From Bryobacteraceae bacterium (GTDB lineage: Bacteria; Acidobacteriota; Terriglobia; Bryobacterales; Bryobacteraceae), in NCBI GenBank assembly GCA_029975915.1, contig JARKOC010000352.1, positions 124,001-188,000 of the forward strand: a stretch of DNA of 64,000 bases. Direction: 5' to 3'. The translations under genes were made by a program, and so were the position numbers. How positions within the stretch are numbered: position 1 is the stretch's first letter; each line of letters begins with the position of its first letter. The notes under the pieces are model-generated. The model did no database searches, was not told where the DNA came from, and saw nothing but the letters and a program-made list of their open reading frames with translations. Shown piece after piece: positions 62,221-64,000 of this stretch.

Positions 62221-64000
62221 TCACTGCACGACGCGAACCGCGACTGTTGTTGAATAGCCGCCTTGCTCCACCGTAAGGGGTTGATTCATGCCCTTTGGGG
62301 TGTTGCGCGGAATGTAGATTCGGATTTCGTTTACGCCAATCTGCCCTGGCGTCAGCACGCTATGTACGATAGGCATCTGCCGCCCGGCCAGTGTCACCAC
62401 TGGCGGAGTCAGCGGCACAACCGGCTCGCCCTCCGGCACCGCTTTGCCCGCCGGGACCTCGGGATAGGTTTGGCCCATGCCGGTCAGATAGATGATGGCT
62501 TCCTCTTCCCAACGGAGTGGATTCGCCGGCGTCACCACCTGCCCGTTCGAGGCGCGAACGACCAGCGGCACAGTGTAGTCTTGTGCGATCTCCTTCAGAA
62601 ACACGCTGGGCGCATTCGGCAGGACGGTGAGGTTGTAGTTGTCGCTGACGCCGCCCGGCGTTCTCAAGACCATCGTCACGTTGCCTTCGGCCTGGAACGG
62701 GAGCTGCGCGTTGATCTGCGTGCTTGAGACCATCAACATCGGCACGGAGAGTCCATTCACCGTCAGGCAGCTCTCATTGAGTGCGTTCTGCAGCAGCATC
62801 TCCTGCGAGGCCGCGTTTGTCGGGCTCAGGTTATATCCCCTCACCACGATAAGTCCGCCAGGGGCCACTGCCTCGGTACCATCGGCCGCATTCACGATGC
62901 TCTGGATCTCGGGCATCGAGACCGACGCGTCATAGCTCCAAGGCAGAACCGTGAATCCTGAGGTGGTCAGGTTGATGATCGCTCTGCGGCTGGCCAGTAC
63001 GGCCGCCGCCCGCGTGAAGACGGCCGTTTCGTCGCCGGAAATTGGCGCCTCCGCCATGCGAGTCGATTTCTGGCCCGCCCCCGTGGTCAAATCCACACGC
63101 TGAATCACACCAGTGCCGCCGCCCGACTGGGTTCCTGTCCTGTAGCCGTACTGGTCTACAAACACGAATCCCGACGTGGTCTCAATCGTCGAATCGAACT
63201 GGGCCTCCGGAACCAGCGATGAGTTGTACAACGTCCCGCCTACGACGAACATGTCGTAGTTGGACGCGGCAACGGCGCCGGAAAGCCGGTCGGTGTCCTG
63301 CCGCGAAATTGTGAACGTGTCGGCGCTCGAATTGTAGAGCAGCAGGTTCCCGTCTGCCTGAGCCGCCATGATTGAGCTGCCATTGCTGGATGCCACCAGC
63401 GCCGTGTTGATGTCGATGTCGTTCTCGTAAATTCCCAATGTCGGCAGTTCTGTGGCGGTGCGGGAGAACAGATCAACCTGGTCGATCTTATGAACTGGAC
63501 CCGCCACACGGGTTGCGGCAAGGATCGCGTTGCCCGAAGCCGCAAGCCACCGCGGATAGTGACCGAACGGAAAACGGATCGGTTCAGTCGCCTCAAGCGT
63601 TTCCAGATCGAATACATTGGCGTACTGCGAGTTGTCATTTCCAACCAGCAAATAGCGCCGGTCATGAGAGAACGCCATCGACGTTGGGGTGTTCCCCGTA
63701 CGAAGCGTCGCGGTCTGCTCATAACTCGCACCATCGAACACAAGCACTTCGTTGGTGTCCTGCCTGAGAATGAAGAACCGGTTGCGCTGGGGATCCGCCA
63801 TCAGGTCCACAAGTTTTCCTGGAACATTGATTGACGAGCCGCGCTGGTCAGGATCTTGAAGATTGATCAGCACGCGCACCGGCTTGATCACGTTCACCGC
63901 GGTGGCGGAAGTGATTTCGATGGCAGCGACCGTCGTCCCCTTGACATTTTGGAAGTATGACGGGTCAACGCTGACCTGAATGGTCGCTGGCGTTGTTCCG
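62221..64000 (-). CDS. TIGR03437 protein with beta-propeller, 5' end outside window
   Basis: The frame is open to the right edge, so the true start lies beyond it; a GTG at 63897 is not the start because coding sequence continues upstream (IQVSVDPSYFQNVKG, a BACON-like strand). About 593 residues are visible. The middle part is a WD/NHL-like propeller (GKLVDLMADPQRNRFFILRQ, VLVFDGASYEQTATL, STSMAF-like MAFSHDRRYLLVGN). The C-terminal about 230 residues match TIGR03437 (IQSIVNAADGTEAVAPGGLIVVRGYNL ... AQLPFQAEGNVTMVL ... EEEAIIYLTGMG). Exported surface-type protein; ligand unknown. Confidence 0.9.
   Translation of the reverse strand, partial: GTTPATIQVSVDPSYFQNVKGTTVAAIEITSATAVNVIKPVRVLINLQDPDQRGSSINVPGKLVDLMADPQRNRFFILRQDTNEVLVFDGASYEQTATLRTGNTPTSMAFSHDRRYLLVGNDNSQYANVFDLETLEATEPIRFPFGHYPRWLAASGNAILAATRVAGPVHKIDQVDLFSRTATELPTLGIYENDIDINTALVASSNGSSIMAAQADGNLLLYNSSADTFTISRQDTDRLSGAVAASNYDMFVVGGTLYNSSLVPEAQFDSTIETTSGFVFVDQYGYRTGTQSGGGTGVIQRVDLTTGAGQKSTRMAEAPISGDETAVFTRAAAVLASRRAIINLTTSGFTVLPWSYDASVSMPEIQSIVNAADGTEAVAPGGLIVVRGYNLSPTNAASQEMLLQNALNESCLTVNGLSVPMLMVSSTQINAQLPFQAEGNVTMVLRTPGGVSDNYNLTVLPNAPSVFLKEIAQDYTVPLVVRASNGQVVTPANPLRWEEEAIIYLTGMGQTYPEVPAGKAVPEGEPVVPLTPPVVTLAGRQMPIVHSVLTPGQIGVNEIRIYIPRNTPKGMNQPLTVEQGGYSTTVAVRVVQ

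Overview
The window reads as chromosomal DNA from a GC-rich soil-type Acidobacteriota close to Solibacter/Bryobacter. This is inferred from gene content, not from a marker gene. The clues are two secreted proteins with the TIGR03437 C-terminal region (the Solibacter paralog family), five PEP-CTERM proteins, FecR-like and small secreted proteins of the kind common in that group, and genes for breakdown of plant and fungal polysaccharides. I found no tRNA, rRNA, CRISPR array, insertion sequence or phage module.

Layout. Positions 1-2400 hold the end of an M16 peptidase gene, an orphan protein with a glycine-rich core and a small secreted protein. Positions 2400-7500 are a PEP-CTERM island: one proline-rich protein and three tandem THxN-family paralogs, all on the minus strand and separated by AT-rich spacers. 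A fourth THxN paralog lies alone at 44.9-45.6 kb. Positions 7500-16100 carry a split YeeE/YedE transporter pair, two overlapping PPK2-type polyphosphate kinase genes, a GH125 mannosidase, an M20 peptidase and the ruvX-mltG operon. Positions 16100-28600 carry a DPP-IV-like peptidase, secreted FecR and repeat proteins, and a two-gene signalling operon (PDZ/7TM/GAF/PAS histidine kinase plus sigma54 response regulator). Positions 28600-37700 hold an SUMF1-PL11 fusion, a secreted Gfo/Idh/MocA oxidoreductase and a metal-type cluster (DUF5320 protein, divergent from MBL hydrolase, trmO and a 10-TM exporter). Positions 37700-43400 hold an ABC-F ATPase, a D-aminoacylase and a GH13 sucrose-phosphorylase-like enzyme. 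The rest carries envelope and secreted proteins, YceI, a glycosyltransferase with a membrane partner, thrC, a PLP decarboxylase, a PL22-like lyase, a CBS-containing site-2 protease coupled to an FAD oxidoreductase, glgC, and a second TIGR03437 protein that runs off the right edge.

How the parts fit. Carbohydrate capture (GH125, PL11-like, PL22-like) and storage (GlgC, sucrose-phosphorylase-like) point to a heterotroph living on polysaccharides. The strongest regulatory signal is in the THxN PEP-CTERM genes. The two best-conserved copies have the same promoter (TTGAAG-N17-TAGTCT) and a GTACTAGTAC palindrome exactly 33 bp upstream of the -35 box, and the other two copies keep the palindrome or half of it. 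This suggests a small regulon of exported, sorted surface proteins under one unidentified activator.
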